IMG/VR virus record: IMGVR_UViG_3300037560_000184
Span: 1-22,841 of that record
DNA: 22,841 nucleotides
DNA from: a virus
Direction: 5' to 3' (one strand)
The position numbers were made by a program, and so were the translations under genes. Shown piece after piece: positions 1 through 6,747 of the stretch. Under the pieces are notes generated by a model. It was not told where the DNA came from. It did no database searches and worked only from the letters and a program-made list of their open reading frames with translations. Position 1 is the first letter of the stretch; the number at the start of each line of letters is the position of its first letter.

Positions 1-40
1 ACCAAGGATGCCCCCCATTTTCAAACCGTACAATAAACAT
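1..40 (-). CDS. 5' end of a gene running off the window edge
   Basis: A partial reading frame starts with ATG at 40 and reads MFIVRFENGGHPW before the window ends. A GGGAAAGGG-type ribosome binding site lies a few bases upstream (about 44-53), which is why this frame was preferred over a second ATG at 18. Only 13 codons are visible, so no function can be given. It follows the DUF3850-like gene in the same direction and would be the next gene of the leftward operon. Confidence 0.4.
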   Translation of the reverse strand, partial: MFIVRFENGGHPW

Positions 41-111
41 AATTCCCTTTCCCCGGAGAAACAAGTTCTGGGTTAATATCTACCCACAATTCATCATGGA
101 TACAATTTGTA

Positions 112-384
112 TTATATTTCGCATATTGTCATAATCACCCAACCTTCTTTAATCCCATATATCGGGCCTCTAAGAATGTGAATTACTTGAACCTCCATTG
201 TCCTTCCTGTATATTCAAGAGGTTTCCCGTTTTTCATCTCTTCACCAGTATATTCAGTTTCCCTCAACCATAATTCATCACCTACATTAAAATTCCTGTC
301 GTTATACCTGATTTCATAGTTTTTGAAACCATCCACTACTGATTGAAATACTTCTTGATCTGTTTTTAACCTGTGTGTAATCAT
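112..384 (-). CDS. DUF3850-like (ASCH/PUA-fold) small protein
   Basis: This 90-residue protein has the family pattern of DUF3850. A short N-terminal helix region is followed by FKNYEIRYNDRNFNVGD (about residues 20-36), then a LRETEY strand, a YTGRTMEVQVIHIL segment (about 58-71) and a C-terminal GIKEGWVIMTI strand. DUF3850 proteins are small ASCH/PUA-like proteins common in phages. They are suspected of nucleic-acid or modified-nucleotide binding, but their role is not established. The ribosome binding site before the ATG is weak, so translation may depend on the upstream gene, whose stop lies 12 bases before it. The family call comes from remembered family sequence and was not searched. Confidence 0.75.
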   Translation of the reverse strand: MITHRLKTDQEVFQSVVDGFKNYEIRYNDRNFNVGDELWLRETEYTGEEMKNGKPLEYTGRTMEVQVIHILRGPIYGIKEGWVIMTICEI

Positions 385-396
385 AGCTATTTTTTT

Positions 397-645
397 CTAA
401 TGCCTAACCACCAACCGGCTACGCACTATATCTAAAAGCGCAACAGTCAGGGCGTCAAACGTTCCTCCTGGCAAAGATTCATGCAGGGAGTCACAAATCA
501 GCTTTGCTTCTTTCACAAAAAAGTCATTTTTTTCTGTGATGTGAGAATTGTCAGGCGAATACTCCTCGCTGATGGAAATATTAATTCCCGGTACTTCTTT
601 ATCCCCTGCTGGTTGTGCTTTGAAGACTCTTATAGTTGTGATCAT
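397..645 (-). CDS. hypothetical phage protein, 82 residues
   Basis: No function is recognised. The start at 645 (MITTIRVFKAQ) is preferred over the ATG at 657 because GGGGATAA sits at ribosome-binding distance before it, overlapping the stop of the upstream gene. The longer form would overlap that gene. The protein has an acidic middle and a C-terminal helical part with a SLPGGTFDALTVALL segment (about residues 54-68), which recurs in small phage proteins as far as I remember. It belongs to the leftward operon between a small VTYVPPH-type protein and the DUF3850-like protein. Confidence 0.65.
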   Translation of the reverse strand: MITTIRVFKAQPAGDKEVPGINISISEEYSPDNSHITEKNDFFVKEAKLICDSLHESLPGGTFDALTVALLDIVRSRLVVRH

Positions 646-647
646 AT

Positions 648-866
648 TTATCCCCATACCAAGTCTTTAGGGTTAGTGGCTTGAACTGTTCTGTCTTTGC
701 AGTACAAAACATTCACAATCGCAATATTTAATGACTCACTCATATCAACAATGACGCCTTGCCTGCAATCTTTATGTCCAGCGTTTCCATTTACATGTGG
801 AGGAACATAAGTCACGTTGTCTAAATAATTATTTTCCATATCTATCTTTTTGTTCTCAATTTCCAT
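648..866 (-). CDS. small conserved phage protein, VTYVPPHxxGN type
   Basis: The 72-residue form starting at 866 (MEIENKKIDMENN) is chosen because GAAAGGA lies 8 bases upstream. ATGs further upstream (899, 1025) lack a ribosome binding site or overlap the preceding gene. The core VTYVPPHVNGNAGHKDCRQG (residues about 17-36), followed by two beta strands and ending QATNPKDLVW, matches a type of short phage protein I recognise from many Gram-negative phages. It looks like a small beta-barrel that binds or tunes something at a regulatory level, but no function is known to me. Its stop overlaps the ATG at 657 of an alternative start for the next gene. Confidence 0.7.
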   Translation of the reverse strand: MEIENKKIDMENNYLDNVTYVPPHVNGNAGHKDCRQGVIVDMSESLNIAIVNVLYCKDRTVQATNPKDLVWG

Positions 867-903
867 TATTTTTTTCCTTTCTATTGTTAATTTTTCCATT
901 CCA

Positions 904-1917
904 TCACAGCCCGTCATTGCAGTATTCCGTAATGCGCGGCAAATCTTTATTCCTGATGTCGTTTTCTCCGTCAATTCCAAGTGTTTCCAGCATTTTCGCG
1001 ACATTGGTCCCATTTTTACTAACATCCATTAATAGCTCTTCGGCTTTCTTCTTTGGAACCTTAGCTTCTGGGTCTTGAGGAGGGACGGCTGTTTCCTCTT
1101 TAGTTGCAGTGGTTTTTTTCTTGGAAGATTCACTTTTATTTGCCTTCATGCGCTCTTCCAAATCTTTAGCGCCGCCTTTTTTGTCTTCAACACCAGAGGA
1201 AAAAGCCATTTCAACGGTTGTCTCACCATCTTTTATTGCTGTGGCCAGACCTTTCAAGATAAGAAGTTCTTCAAGTCCGATGTCTTCAACTCCTGAGACT
1301 TCAAGTTTTTTGCAAATCATTTCAGGAGTCGCGCCAAATTTCTGCAAATATACAATTGCGTCACTCCTGCGATTAGAAAGAGTCTTAGCGTCTCCCATGA
1401 CCGTTTGTCTTGCCGCTTTATACATGTCATTCCATAGGGCTTTTGGGATACCTTTCAATACAGCATTCCTGTGTGCTATTGAACAAGCGGCGTTTGCAGT
1501 AACGCCTATCATGTCCGGTTTGAATTTTTTTCCGTTTTTATCGACAATTCTCCGCTTTACCTCGTATTGGATGGCTGTGTTTTTTTCAAGATCATAGAAC
1601 ATTCCCTGAGCTACGATAAAATCTCCATCCTCCCCTAAAACCTTTGAGCCAGAACGACAGTTCCCCCATGAGGTAGCAATAATTTCAGCAAATCGGGCCG
1701 ATGGACCTTCAATGGTCTTTCCGGCTCTTGGGAGTGCGTATATGCAATCCTGAGCAACCTCTTCAGTTAGAGTGACCAAATCAAGACATTCTGACCTGAA
1801 AACCTTTATTGATCTGGGGTACCTTTTTGCAGTTGACACTTGTGTGTCTATTTCTGAGCTTTGCGCTAAGGGTGCGACTGAAGAACATTCTTCCCCTTCT
1901 AAAATTTCTGGATTCAT
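904..1917 (-). CDS. conserved phage protein next to RecE-like nuclease; candidate single-strand annealing protein
   Basis: This is a 337-residue protein with a strong ribosome binding site (AAAGGAAGG) before the ATG at 1917. Residues about 40-200 form the conserved body: GKTIEGPSARFAEIIATSWGN (split here only for position, about 67-87), a VKRRIVDKNGKKF stretch and AACSIAHRNAVLKGIPKALW. A second block reads LQKFGATPEMICKKLEVSG...GLEELLILKGLATAIKDG. The C-terminus (about 250-300) is charged and disordered-looking. It directly follows a RecE-like nuclease and a Rad50-like ATPase. That is the usual place for a RecT/Erf/Sak-type annealing protein, so I infer that role from position. I did not recognise RecT or Erf signature residues. 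It could instead be a scaffold-free replication or recombination accessory protein. Confidence 0.6.
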   Translation of the reverse strand: MNPEILEGEECSSVAPLAQSSEIDTQVSTAKRYPRSIKVFRSECLDLVTLTEEVAQDCIYALPRAGKTIEGPSARFAEIIATSWGNCRSGSKVLGEDGDFIVAQGMFYDLEKNTAIQYEVKRRIVDKNGKKFKPDMIGVTANAACSIAHRNAVLKGIPKALWNDMYKAARQTVMGDAKTLSNRRSDAIVYLQKFGATPEMICKKLEVSGVEDIGLEELLILKGLATAIKDGETTVEMAFSSGVEDKKGGAKDLEERMKANKSESSKKKTTATKEETAVPPQDPEAKVPKKKAEELLMDVSKNGTNVAKMLETLGIDGENDIRNKDLPRITEYCNDGL

Positions 1918-1935
1918 ACGAACCTTCCTTTCTTT

Positions 1936-2748
1936 TTAATTATCTTTTAAATGATTAGGTGTAAATACATCTGTAGCGCCAGCATTTTGATAATGGGGAT
2001 AAAACCCTTTATCTCTGCATTCTTTTTCAATTCTCAATAGGCGGTGGACTTCTTTAGATTGTCGCTGTATGTAGTCTGGATCAATAACATAGACTTCTGT
2101 TCTATGAGGAGGGGTAGGCTCAGTTGCAACAAGAACAAAGCCATTAAATTCTTCATTTGTTGCCTTGCTAATCCCTTCCGTATAAAAAGCGCCCTGCCTC
2201 GCATATCCAAACTTGTCGATTGACCTTCTGAAGCCATAATCAGAAACATCATTGCTCGTTTTGAAATCAACTAACAAGCGATATTGCTTACCTGGGTTCC
2301 TATCTGGGCGGCATTTACATAAAATGCCGGTTTCTTTGTCTTGCCAAATAACTGTTTGTTCGGACTTTCCGTCTTGTAAATATACACTTGCAGTTGGATG
2401 GGAAAAAACTGCATTTTTAATATTTACAATATTGGCATAATCGCCCTCAAATATAAGAGTTTTTTTCAAATTATCGGCCTGATGACCTGCCCATATTTTG
2501 GAACTTCTTGTGCATTTCGGTATAACTGCATATTCTTTCAAAAACGTCTCTTCGCCTTCCAGGACATAGGTATGTGCGGCCCTCCCTATCTGCATGGCCG
2601 GTGTATCTTTCATTGGGACATGAACATTCGCCGGACACTTATCCAGTCGCCCCAATTGCGTATTAGAAACAATATGTCTCATCCCTTCGCCGTGATACTC
2701 GGCGATTGAGATATTGTCATAAATGCCCGGTTTGTATTCTTTGATCAT
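1936..2748 (-). CDS. RecE-like PD-(D/E)XK exonuclease (DUF3799-type)
   Basis: This 270-residue nuclease is predicted to resect double-stranded DNA ends for phage recombination. Visible motifs follow the RecE C-terminal / DUF3799 order: GRAAH at residues 55-59, a conserved acidic residue in KSEQTVIW near 130, CKCRPDR at 144-150, the catalytic VDFKTS at 160-165 and YARQGAFY at about 182-189. These give the D...D-x-K plus Q pattern of the PD-(D/E)XK fold. The length matches the stand-alone nuclease domain rather than full-length E. coli RecE. The start overlaps the stop of the ATPase gene by ATGA, implying translational coupling. It would act with the ATPase before it and the putative annealing protein after it. 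Confidence 0.88.
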   Translation of the reverse strand: MIKEYKPGIYDNISIAEYHGEGMRHIVSNTQLGRLDKCPANVHVPMKDTPAMQIGRAAHTYVLEGEETFLKEYAVIPKCTRSSKIWAGHQADNLKKTLIFEGDYANIVNIKNAVFSHPTASVYLQDGKSEQTVIWQDKETGILCKCRPDRNPGKQYRLLVDFKTSNDVSDYGFRRSIDKFGYARQGAFYTEGISKATNEEFNGFVLVATEPTPPHRTEVYVIDPDYIQRQSKEVHRLLRIEKECRDKGFYPHYQNAGATDVFTPNHLKDN

Positions 2749-4181
2749 GTGGATTCTTCCCCTTCTGCTGAGCTGTCCGTTGCTTTCGCAGTCTTTACGG
2801 CTTTGCGTGCAACTTCCTGATCTTCGCGCTTAAGAACCTCTCCGTCTTCAATTACAATCCCCACTTTTCCGGTTTCGTCAACTTTTTCAATCCAAACCTG
2901 ATAGCCATTATCTTTAACCATTTCCTTAATAATTTGCATATTGGCAGAGTCAAGCAGAGATCCATCCATAATACGTAATACACGGAGCTTAGGGTTAAGG
3001 GCCATCGCCATTGAAAGCGACACTTTGAGCCTCTCAGAGGACGAACACTGGCAAAAAGGAATGCCTTTGTAGGTTACGCCCTCATCGTCAAAAGAAAGGC
3101 CCTCAATCGGAAATTTGGCGGCTTTGATAGCTTCTGTTTTTTTATCATCAAATACCTCAAGGTTTCCGGTCAAAACTTCACTCTGGGTTGTCTTTTCGGA
3201 AAGCATTTTTTTGAAGACTTCACTTTTTTTCTTCTCTCGGACATTTGCATTAATAATCTCCAAATTTTTGAGTTTTTCGGAAAAACTGTCCATGTCTGGG
3301 TCAATAAGATTTTTAACTTCTTCTTCTGAAACTCTGATTTTGTTTATGCTCGTTACAATTGATAAATTTATTTCTGCTATTTCCTCATTTAAGCCTTTGA
3401 TTATCTCTTCCTTGAGCCTTTTCCTTTCATCTAGCCCTCTCCGGTTTTCGTGTTCATCTTCCAGATTTTCCCTTTTTGTATCGTTCTCAGTTTTGGTCGT
3501 CTGTGCTTCTTCTTGTTCTAATAGCACAGTAGTTGTGCTTGTTTCTTCATCTGGTGTGTCTACTGGTAGTAGAGGCGTTTCATTAATCTGAATTTTAAGA
3601 CTCTTAATATCTCTATTTAGGTCTTTTCGATTTTCAAAAATAATATTCCGTTCTTTTTCCCATTTTTCCAGGTCAAAATCAATGTTATCGAGGCCAAATA
3701 AAATGTCTTTTTGTTTTTTGTCAGGCATTTTGGAAAACGATAAAGGATCAAAACTGAAATTTCCAATTAAACTATCCAGGACAGCTTGAGGGCTTTCAAG
3801 CGGCTTTCCGGGTTTATCTTTGCTCTCAACAGTAATATACGTTTTGTGGTTTGCGGTCCATCTGCGGGTAACAATCATATCTCCCATGTCTATTTCTATC
3901 TTGGATGATTTTTGACCGTCCCTTATAGGCCGCAATAACCCCTTTCTTGCTTCTCCACCTCCAATAGTTACAAAGATGGCATCCAATACAGAAGTTTTCC
4001 CTTGCTCGTTCTTGCCACTGATAATGACAGTGTTTTCATCACCCGGTTTAATGGTAATGGCTTTTATTCTTTTGAAATTTTTTATCTTCAGTTCAACAAT
4101 TCTGAAGCCGCTTTTCGCTAGTTGTTTTGCATGCCATTCTGGATCATTCTCCATCTGTTGTACTTGACTATTCTCTTCCAT
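2745..4181 (-). CDS. Rad50/RecF-like AAA ATPase (SMC-type), short form
   Basis: The 478-residue protein has both halves of an SMC/Rad50-type ATP-binding cassette. The Walker A GKNEQGKTS is at residues 56-64, after the typical LKIKNFKRIKAITI strand. The signature-like SSSERLKVSL starts near 380, and a Walker B-like VLRIMDG ends near 407. The usual DE pair is replaced by DG, so hydrolysis may differ. Between the halves, about residues 170-330, lies a charged short coiled coil, far smaller than cellular Rad50. A strong AAAGGAG ribosome binding site precedes the ATG. It is coupled to the RecE-like nuclease. Such pairs occur in phages and probably resemble SbcCD/Rad50-Mre11 in division of labour, which is inference. 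Confidence 0.88.
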   Translation of the reverse strand: MEENSQVQQMENDPEWHAKQLAKSGFRIVELKIKNFKRIKAITIKPGDENTVIISGKNEQGKTSVLDAIFVTIGGGEARKGLLRPIRDGQKSSKIEIDMGDMIVTRRWTANHKTYITVESKDKPGKPLESPQAVLDSLIGNFSFDPLSFSKMPDKKQKDILFGLDNIDFDLEKWEKERNIIFENRKDLNRDIKSLKIQINETPLLPVDTPDEETSTTTVLLEQEEAQTTKTENDTKRENLEDEHENRRGLDERKRLKEEIIKGLNEEIAEINLSIVTSINKIRVSEEEVKNLIDPDMDSFSEKLKNLEIINANVREKKKSEVFKKMLSEKTTQSEVLTGNLEVFDDKKTEAIKAAKFPIEGLSFDDEGVTYKGIPFCQCSSSERLKVSLSMAMALNPKLRVLRIMDGSLLDSANMQIIKEMVKDNGYQVWIEKVDETGKVGIVIEDGEVLKREDQEVARKAVKTAKATDSSAEGEEST

Positions 4182-4214
4182 TTTTTATCTCCTTTTAAAA
4201 ATAATTAAATTTAT

Positions 4215-4409
4215 TCACTCACTGCTAATTACTAATCCGTCAATAAGTGTTCCTGAGAAACACATATTCTTATCCCCTTTTTTAATTTTCCCACCAGAAG
4301 AACACTTGTTTTTATCGTTTCCATTACCACCCTTGTCACATTCTGCGCAATCAACATATATTGTTCCGCGTGCATCTTTTCCACTGTATTTTGCTGTTGT
4401 TTTACTCAT
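4215..4409 (-). CDS. small four-cysteine protein, putative zinc-binding
   Basis: This 64-residue protein has CAEC at about 20-23 and further cysteines at about 36 and 50, enough for one zinc site. The region between is rich in Gly, Asn and Lys. An AAAGGA ribosome binding site lies properly before ATG 4409. No family was recognised. It is one of five small cysteine-pair proteins in the leftward genes. Zinc binding is inferred from cysteine spacing only. Confidence 0.65.
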   Translation of the reverse strand: MSKTTAKYSGKDARGTIYVDCAECDKGGNGNDKNKCSSGGKIKKGDKNMCFSGTLIDGLVISSE

Positions 4410-4439
4410 TTTTTTGTTCCTTTAATAAGTTATTAATCA

Positions 4440-4694
4440 TCAAAATTTATCTTTCCCATGAAATTTAAACAGATCAAAGCTATCCTTAGGCGATAAGTTG
4501 AATTTTGTAGAAATATCTTGTACTATCTCCATCATTTCATCTATGGTCACAGCACAACCTTTGCACATTTTGATTGCTTTTTTAAAATCACCAAGTCGCA
4601 AATCGTCAAATTTTATCCATTTCTCATCATGTGGTTGATTTGCAAATTTTACCCACCTTTCTGTGTCGCTCGCCGTTAGTATGGATTCCAGCAT
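4440..4694 (-). CDS. hypothetical protein, 84 residues
   Basis: The ATG at 4694 is chosen because a very strong GGAGGAGGAGGA ribosome binding site precedes it. The longer frame beginning at 4727 would read through that site and give an unlikely PGAGGGG start. The protein is mixed alpha/beta with WVKFANQPHDEKWIKFDDL near the N-terminus and KMCKGCAVT at about 43-51. The single CxxC may bind metal. Its ATG overlaps the stop of the 38-codon zinc-ribbon gene by one base (TAATG). No function is recognised. Confidence 0.7.
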   Translation of the reverse strand: MLESILTASDTERWVKFANQPHDEKWIKFDDLRLGDFKKAIKMCKGCAVTIDEMMEIVQDISTKFNLSPKDSFDLFKFHGKDKF

Positions 4695-4810
4695 TAAATA
4701 TCCTCCTCCTCCAGCTCCTGGAGACAATCACACCAGGGCCCTTCGCACTCTGCATATAATTGGCCGCAATCGGGGCATTTTGATGTGTATGAGTTTTCAA
4801 AATCACTCAT
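4694..4810 (-). CDS. 38-residue zinc-ribbon-like peptide
   Basis: This short gene has strong support. Its AAAGGA ribosome binding site lies about 7 bases before ATG 4810. It starts inside the end of the upstream gene and its stop overlaps the next ATG. The peptide carries CPDCG at residues 12-16, then C22, C27 and C29 in AECEGPWCDC, and ends in an acidic helix QELEEEDI. The five cysteines suggest a compact zinc ribbon. The acidic tail overlaps the purine-rich ribosome binding site of the next gene, so the DNA serves both. Function is unknown. Confidence 0.65.
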   Translation of the reverse strand: MSDFENSYTSKCPDCGQLYAECEGPWCDCLQELEEEDI

Positions 4811-4982
4811 GAAATAATCCTTTCTGACTGTTGACATATTGCATTCTAATTATTTTATCCTGGCGGTTAAGTGAGGTGTGCAGTTCCTTTGCGTGTCTTG
4901 CCAGTTCACCAACAACATCAGCGTTAAAAGCCATCAGCCGTTCCGATTCCTCTATTATTTTGTCAACATCTCCTTCAGTCAT
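4803..4982 (-). CDS. 59-residue helical protein
   Basis: The start at 4982 gives an ATGA overlap with the stop of the upstream gene, with GGGTGA just before it. A longer version from 5054 would overlap that gene by 76 bases and is rejected. The product is almost entirely helical and charged (VDKIIEESERLMAFNADVVG...ELARHAKELHTSLN), which suggests a short coiled coil that could oligomerise. No family is recognised. Confidence 0.65.
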   Translation of the reverse strand: MTEGDVDKIIEESERLMAFNADVVGELARHAKELHTSLNRQDKIIRMQYVNSQKGLFHE

Positions 4983-5350
4983 GCCGTCACCCGGTGCTGT
5001 AATCCTACAAATATTGACGGAGGCAGTTCTATTTTTTTTCCTATCGGACGCCACAAATGCAAACAGTATTCATGATCATTTGCATACAACATTTCTGGAG
5101 GATGAAATTGAACAACACAGTCGTCTTTGCTCCAAAAGGTATCTTTCACAAAACACATTATGTCCCATCCAGGACAACGGGGGCTATTAATTGTTACAGA
5201 GACATGCTCCCAGCCACCACCATCAGACGCTTGACAGCGTACTTCATACCCGTTATATGACATTACAAAAAAACCATTATTCCCGTCAGAATCTTCACTC
5301 TTCAGGAGGGAATGATTTCGTTCTCTGTATTTATTTGGGACTGTAAACAT
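4979..5350 (-). CDS. DUF7694-like phage protein, 123 residues
   Basis: The ATG at 5350 is chosen with GAGGAG about 9 bases upstream; the longer frame begins with TTG. The middle of the protein, GGGWEHVSVTINSPRCPGW then DIMCFVKDTFWSKDDCVVQFHPP, and the end CLHLWRPIGKKIELPPSIFVG form a conserved block. I remember it as the DUF7694 type from many phages and prophages. The function is not known to me. The conserved Trp, Cys and His residues could mean ligand or metal binding. It is translationally coupled to both neighbours. Confidence 0.75.
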   Translation of the reverse strand: MFTVPNKYRERNHSLLKSEDSDGNNGFFVMSYNGYEVRCQASDGGGWEHVSVTINSPRCPGWDIMCFVKDTFWSKDDCVVQFHPPEMLYANDHEYCLHLWRPIGKKIELPPSIFVGLQHRVTA

Positions 5351-5351
5351 A

Positions 5352-5765
5352 TTATTTTTTCTCCTCTTCAAGCAATTCGTATCTGCTTATTTCTTCTATG
5401 AGTTCGGAAACTTCACCAACAGGGATGGCTGTCTTTTCTGAGATTGTACTTATGTCGCCCTTCTTGAGATAACCATAGACATCATTGAGCTGTATTGTGT
5501 GGATGGTGCCTTTTAGTGAGGCATCCAGTAGTGTTAAGTCGTCAGGGCCTTCGCTTGTCAGGCAGATAAATGATAATGCGTTATGGATTTGTTTTTTCGC
5601 AAAGATTACATTTTTATCTGCTTTCAAAATGGAAGTCACCTGACGGCGCATTACTTCAGCGTCACTTGTTTTAATGCCTGCTATTGTTTCAAGGGAGTCC
5701 CTCAAACTTTTTACTTTATCTGAAGGTAATTGCAGTGTGTAGAATTTGTTAATGGCGTCAGTCAT
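5352..5765 (-). CDS. hypothetical protein, 137 residues, helical
   Basis: The start at 5765 overlaps the stop of the upstream gene by ATGA and has AAAGGA upstream. The product is mainly helical. Its C-terminal part, about residues 95-135 (VYGYLKKGDISTISEKTAIP...VGEVSELIEEI), looks like a small winged-helix or HTH-type domain because of the helix-turn-helix spacing and the ISEKTAIPVGEVSELI segment. DNA binding is therefore possible but unproven. Its stop lies just upstream of the DUF7694-like gene, whose ribosome binding site is contained in the last codons of this gene. Confidence 0.65.
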   Translation of the reverse strand: MTDAINKFYTLQLPSDKVKSLRDSLETIAGIKTSDAEVMRRQVTSILKADKNVIFAKKQIHNALSFICLTSEGPDDLTLLDASLKGTIHTIQLNDVYGYLKKGDISTISEKTAIPVGEVSELIEEISRYELLEEEKK

Positions 5766-5968
5766 TTTATTGTCCTTTCATAACGCCCCCCTTGACCCTC
5801 TCCCGTGGGGAGAGTAAGCGCTTGGGGGGAAGGTATAGCGCTTTGGCCAAGGGGGACAATTTCTTTGCCGCACATGGTACAAACATAGATACAGTTGTCA
5901 TCTGCGGATAGTGGTTTATGAAATTTATTCCCGCATTTAATACATGGCTTGTTTTTTAAGATTTCCAT
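5762..5968 (-). CDS. zinc-ribbon protein with a repeat-derived C-terminal tail
   Basis: This 68-residue protein has two cysteine pairs, CIKC at about 9-12 and CTMC at about 30-33, separated by a basic loop. This is the usual zinc-ribbon layout. The last third (from about residue 42, SAIPSPQALTLPTGEGQGG) has no ribbon character. It is encoded by a palindromic DNA repeat (5786-5855), so the tail probably arose from insertion of that repeat. The start overlaps the stop of the 51-residue basic protein by TAATG. Binding partner is unknown. Confidence 0.65.
   Translation of the reverse strand: MEILKNKPCIKCGNKFHKPLSADDNCIYVCTMCGKEIVPLGQSAIPSPQALTLPTGEGQGGRYERTIK
5786..5855. repeat. 70-bp palindromic repeat inserted in a coding region
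   Basis: The outer arms CCCCCTTG (5787-5794) and CAAGGGGG (5848-5855) are perfect complements. An inner hairpin is formed by CTCTCCC (5798-5804) and GGGAGAG (5808-5814). AGCGCTT is repeated directly at 5817 and 5837. GC content is clearly higher than in the flanks. The layout resembles REP- or MITE-like dispersed intergenic elements of bacterial chromosomes. Mobility is inferred from structure; no second copy exists in the window. Confidence 0.55.
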
Positions 5969-6123
5969 TATTTGTGTCCTTTTTTCAAATCAACATAAAT
6001 TCGCTTGTAAGTGCCGTTTTTATGTCGCATCGCTCCAGACGGTAGCCTGATTATGCCTCCATCCAGGTCGGTTGTCAGGTGGTATGCTTGTCTTCTGAGT
6101 CTTTTGGTTGTTTTTCCGCTCAT
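5968..6123 (-). CDS. 51-residue basic phage protein
   Basis: The ATG at 6123 has GAGAGGA about 9 bases upstream and lies one base after the stop of the pentapeptide gene. The stop overlaps the next ATG. The product begins MSGKTTKRLRRQAY, contains IIRLPSGAMRHKNGTYK (about 24-40) and ends DLKKGHK. It is strongly basic, so RNA or DNA binding is plausible. I recognise the RLRRQAY ... LPSGA.RH..GTY pattern as recurrent in small phage proteins, but no function is known to me. Confidence 0.65.
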   Translation of the reverse strand: MSGKTTKRLRRQAYHLTTDLDGGIIRLPSGAMRHKNGTYKRIYVDLKKGHK

Positions 6124-6124
6124 T

Positions 6125-6601
6125 TTATGCTTCCTCTCTGAATTTTTTTAAATACTCCCCGAATCCATCTTTTTCTAATTCTTCTAAGACGGATAAGATG
6201 GAAGCATTTTCAGGTTTCATGATTGATTCCCAACATAGGCGGTGGATAGCTATTTGTCCCATTATGGCCCATTGTTTTGTGGAAAATGATTCTCTTTTTT
6301 TTCTGCGGATAAGTTCAAAGAAAAAATCATGGTTTTCGCTATAATTTTTTGCGTCACTCAGGTTTGCGTTTCTCAGGTTTGCGTTTCTCAGGTTTGCGTT
6401 TATCAGGTTTGCGTTTATCAGGTCTGCGTCACTCAGGTCTGCGTTTCTCAGGTTTGCGTCACTCAGGTCTGCGTCACTCAGGTCTGCGTTTCTCAGGTTT
6501 GCGTCACTTTTCACGGCTGCCTCTATCGCCAGCCGAAAATTGTCGGTTTCTATGGAAAATAAAATGTTGCCGGAAAAACGGTGTTTGATTTCAAATTTCA
6601 T
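6125..6601 (-). CDS. pentapeptide-repeat protein with conserved C-terminal helical domain
   Basis: The 158-residue product starts at an ATG with AAGGAGAG 8 bases upstream. Residues 34-83 are ten tandem pentapeptides of the form A(N/D)L(R/S/I)(N/D), predicted to fold as a right-handed quadrilateral beta-helix of about two and a half turns. The C-terminal domain, about 85-158 (ENHDFFFELIRRKKRESFST then KQWAIMGQIAIHRLCW), is a type often joined to such repeats in phages. Some pentapeptide proteins (Qnr, MfpA) mimic DNA and bind gyrase; this one is shorter, and its target is unknown. It is the first gene after a promoter and structured leader. Confidence 0.85.
   Translation of the reverse strand: MKFEIKHRFSGNILFSIETDNFRLAIEAAVKSDANLRNADLSDADLSDANLRNADLSDADLINANLINANLRNANLRNANLSDAKNYSENHDFFFELIRRKKRESFSTKQWAIMGQIAIHRLCWESIMKPENASILSVLEELEKDGFGEYLKKFREEA
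6353..6502 (-). repeat. ten tandem 15-bp units coding for pentapeptides
   Basis: Ten near-identical 15-base units of the type TCAGGTTTGCGTTTC (+ strand) encode the beta-helix. Units differ at only a few positions, so identity at DNA level is higher than the protein needs. This favours copy-number change by slippage or unequal recombination. Confidence 0.85.
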
Positions 6602-6630
6602 TTATAGGCTCTCCTTGTCGAAAAAAAAGA

Positions 6631-6741
6631 ATGGCAGGGCGCAAGGTAAGACAAATAAAAAGCGATCGGCAAAAAAGCAATAAATTTGGCCGTTGGCCCT
6701 GCCATAAAAAATATATTGAGTATTACTTTTTTGCCGTTCAT
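6631..6741 (-). ncRNA. candidate structured leader RNA with interleaved stems
   Basis: Downstream of the promoter at 6776-6748 the leader contains, in transcript order, arm A (6736-6726), arm B (6705-6696), arm A' (6677-6667) and arm B' (6640-6631). A/A' are perfect 11-base complements (CGGCAAAAAAG with CTTTTTTGCCG). B/B' are perfect 10-base complements (ATGGCAGGGC with GCCCTGCCAT). The A-B-A'-B' order allows either a pseudoknot or two competing stems. A run of eight U residues (6628-6621) follows B', so the B/B' stem resembles a terminator. A small GGCC-AAC-GGCC hairpin (6698-6688) overlaps B. The structure has not been tested by folding or covariation. Confidence 0.45.
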
Positions 6742-6747
6742 AATTTA

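Noticed and set aside
3115-3591. 158-codon + frame within the ATPase gene
   Set aside because: Serine/phenylalanine-rich shadow of the coiled-coil coding region; no ribosome binding site.
6353-6502. Short tandem repeats as a possible CRISPR array
   Set aside because: The 15-bp units are back-to-back without spacers and in frame with a pentapeptide protein.
6329-6588. + strand frames with repeated SGLRF/QVCVS units
   Set aside because: They are the opposite-strand reading of the 15-bp pentapeptide repeats; the - strand frame has a real domain after the repeats.
6598-6705. - strand frame of 35 codons ending ATGA over the pentapeptide start
   Set aside because: The overlap is suggestive of a leader peptide and the product is hydrophobic, but the bases before its ATG hold no ribosome binding site and the frame is fully contained in the inverted repeats.
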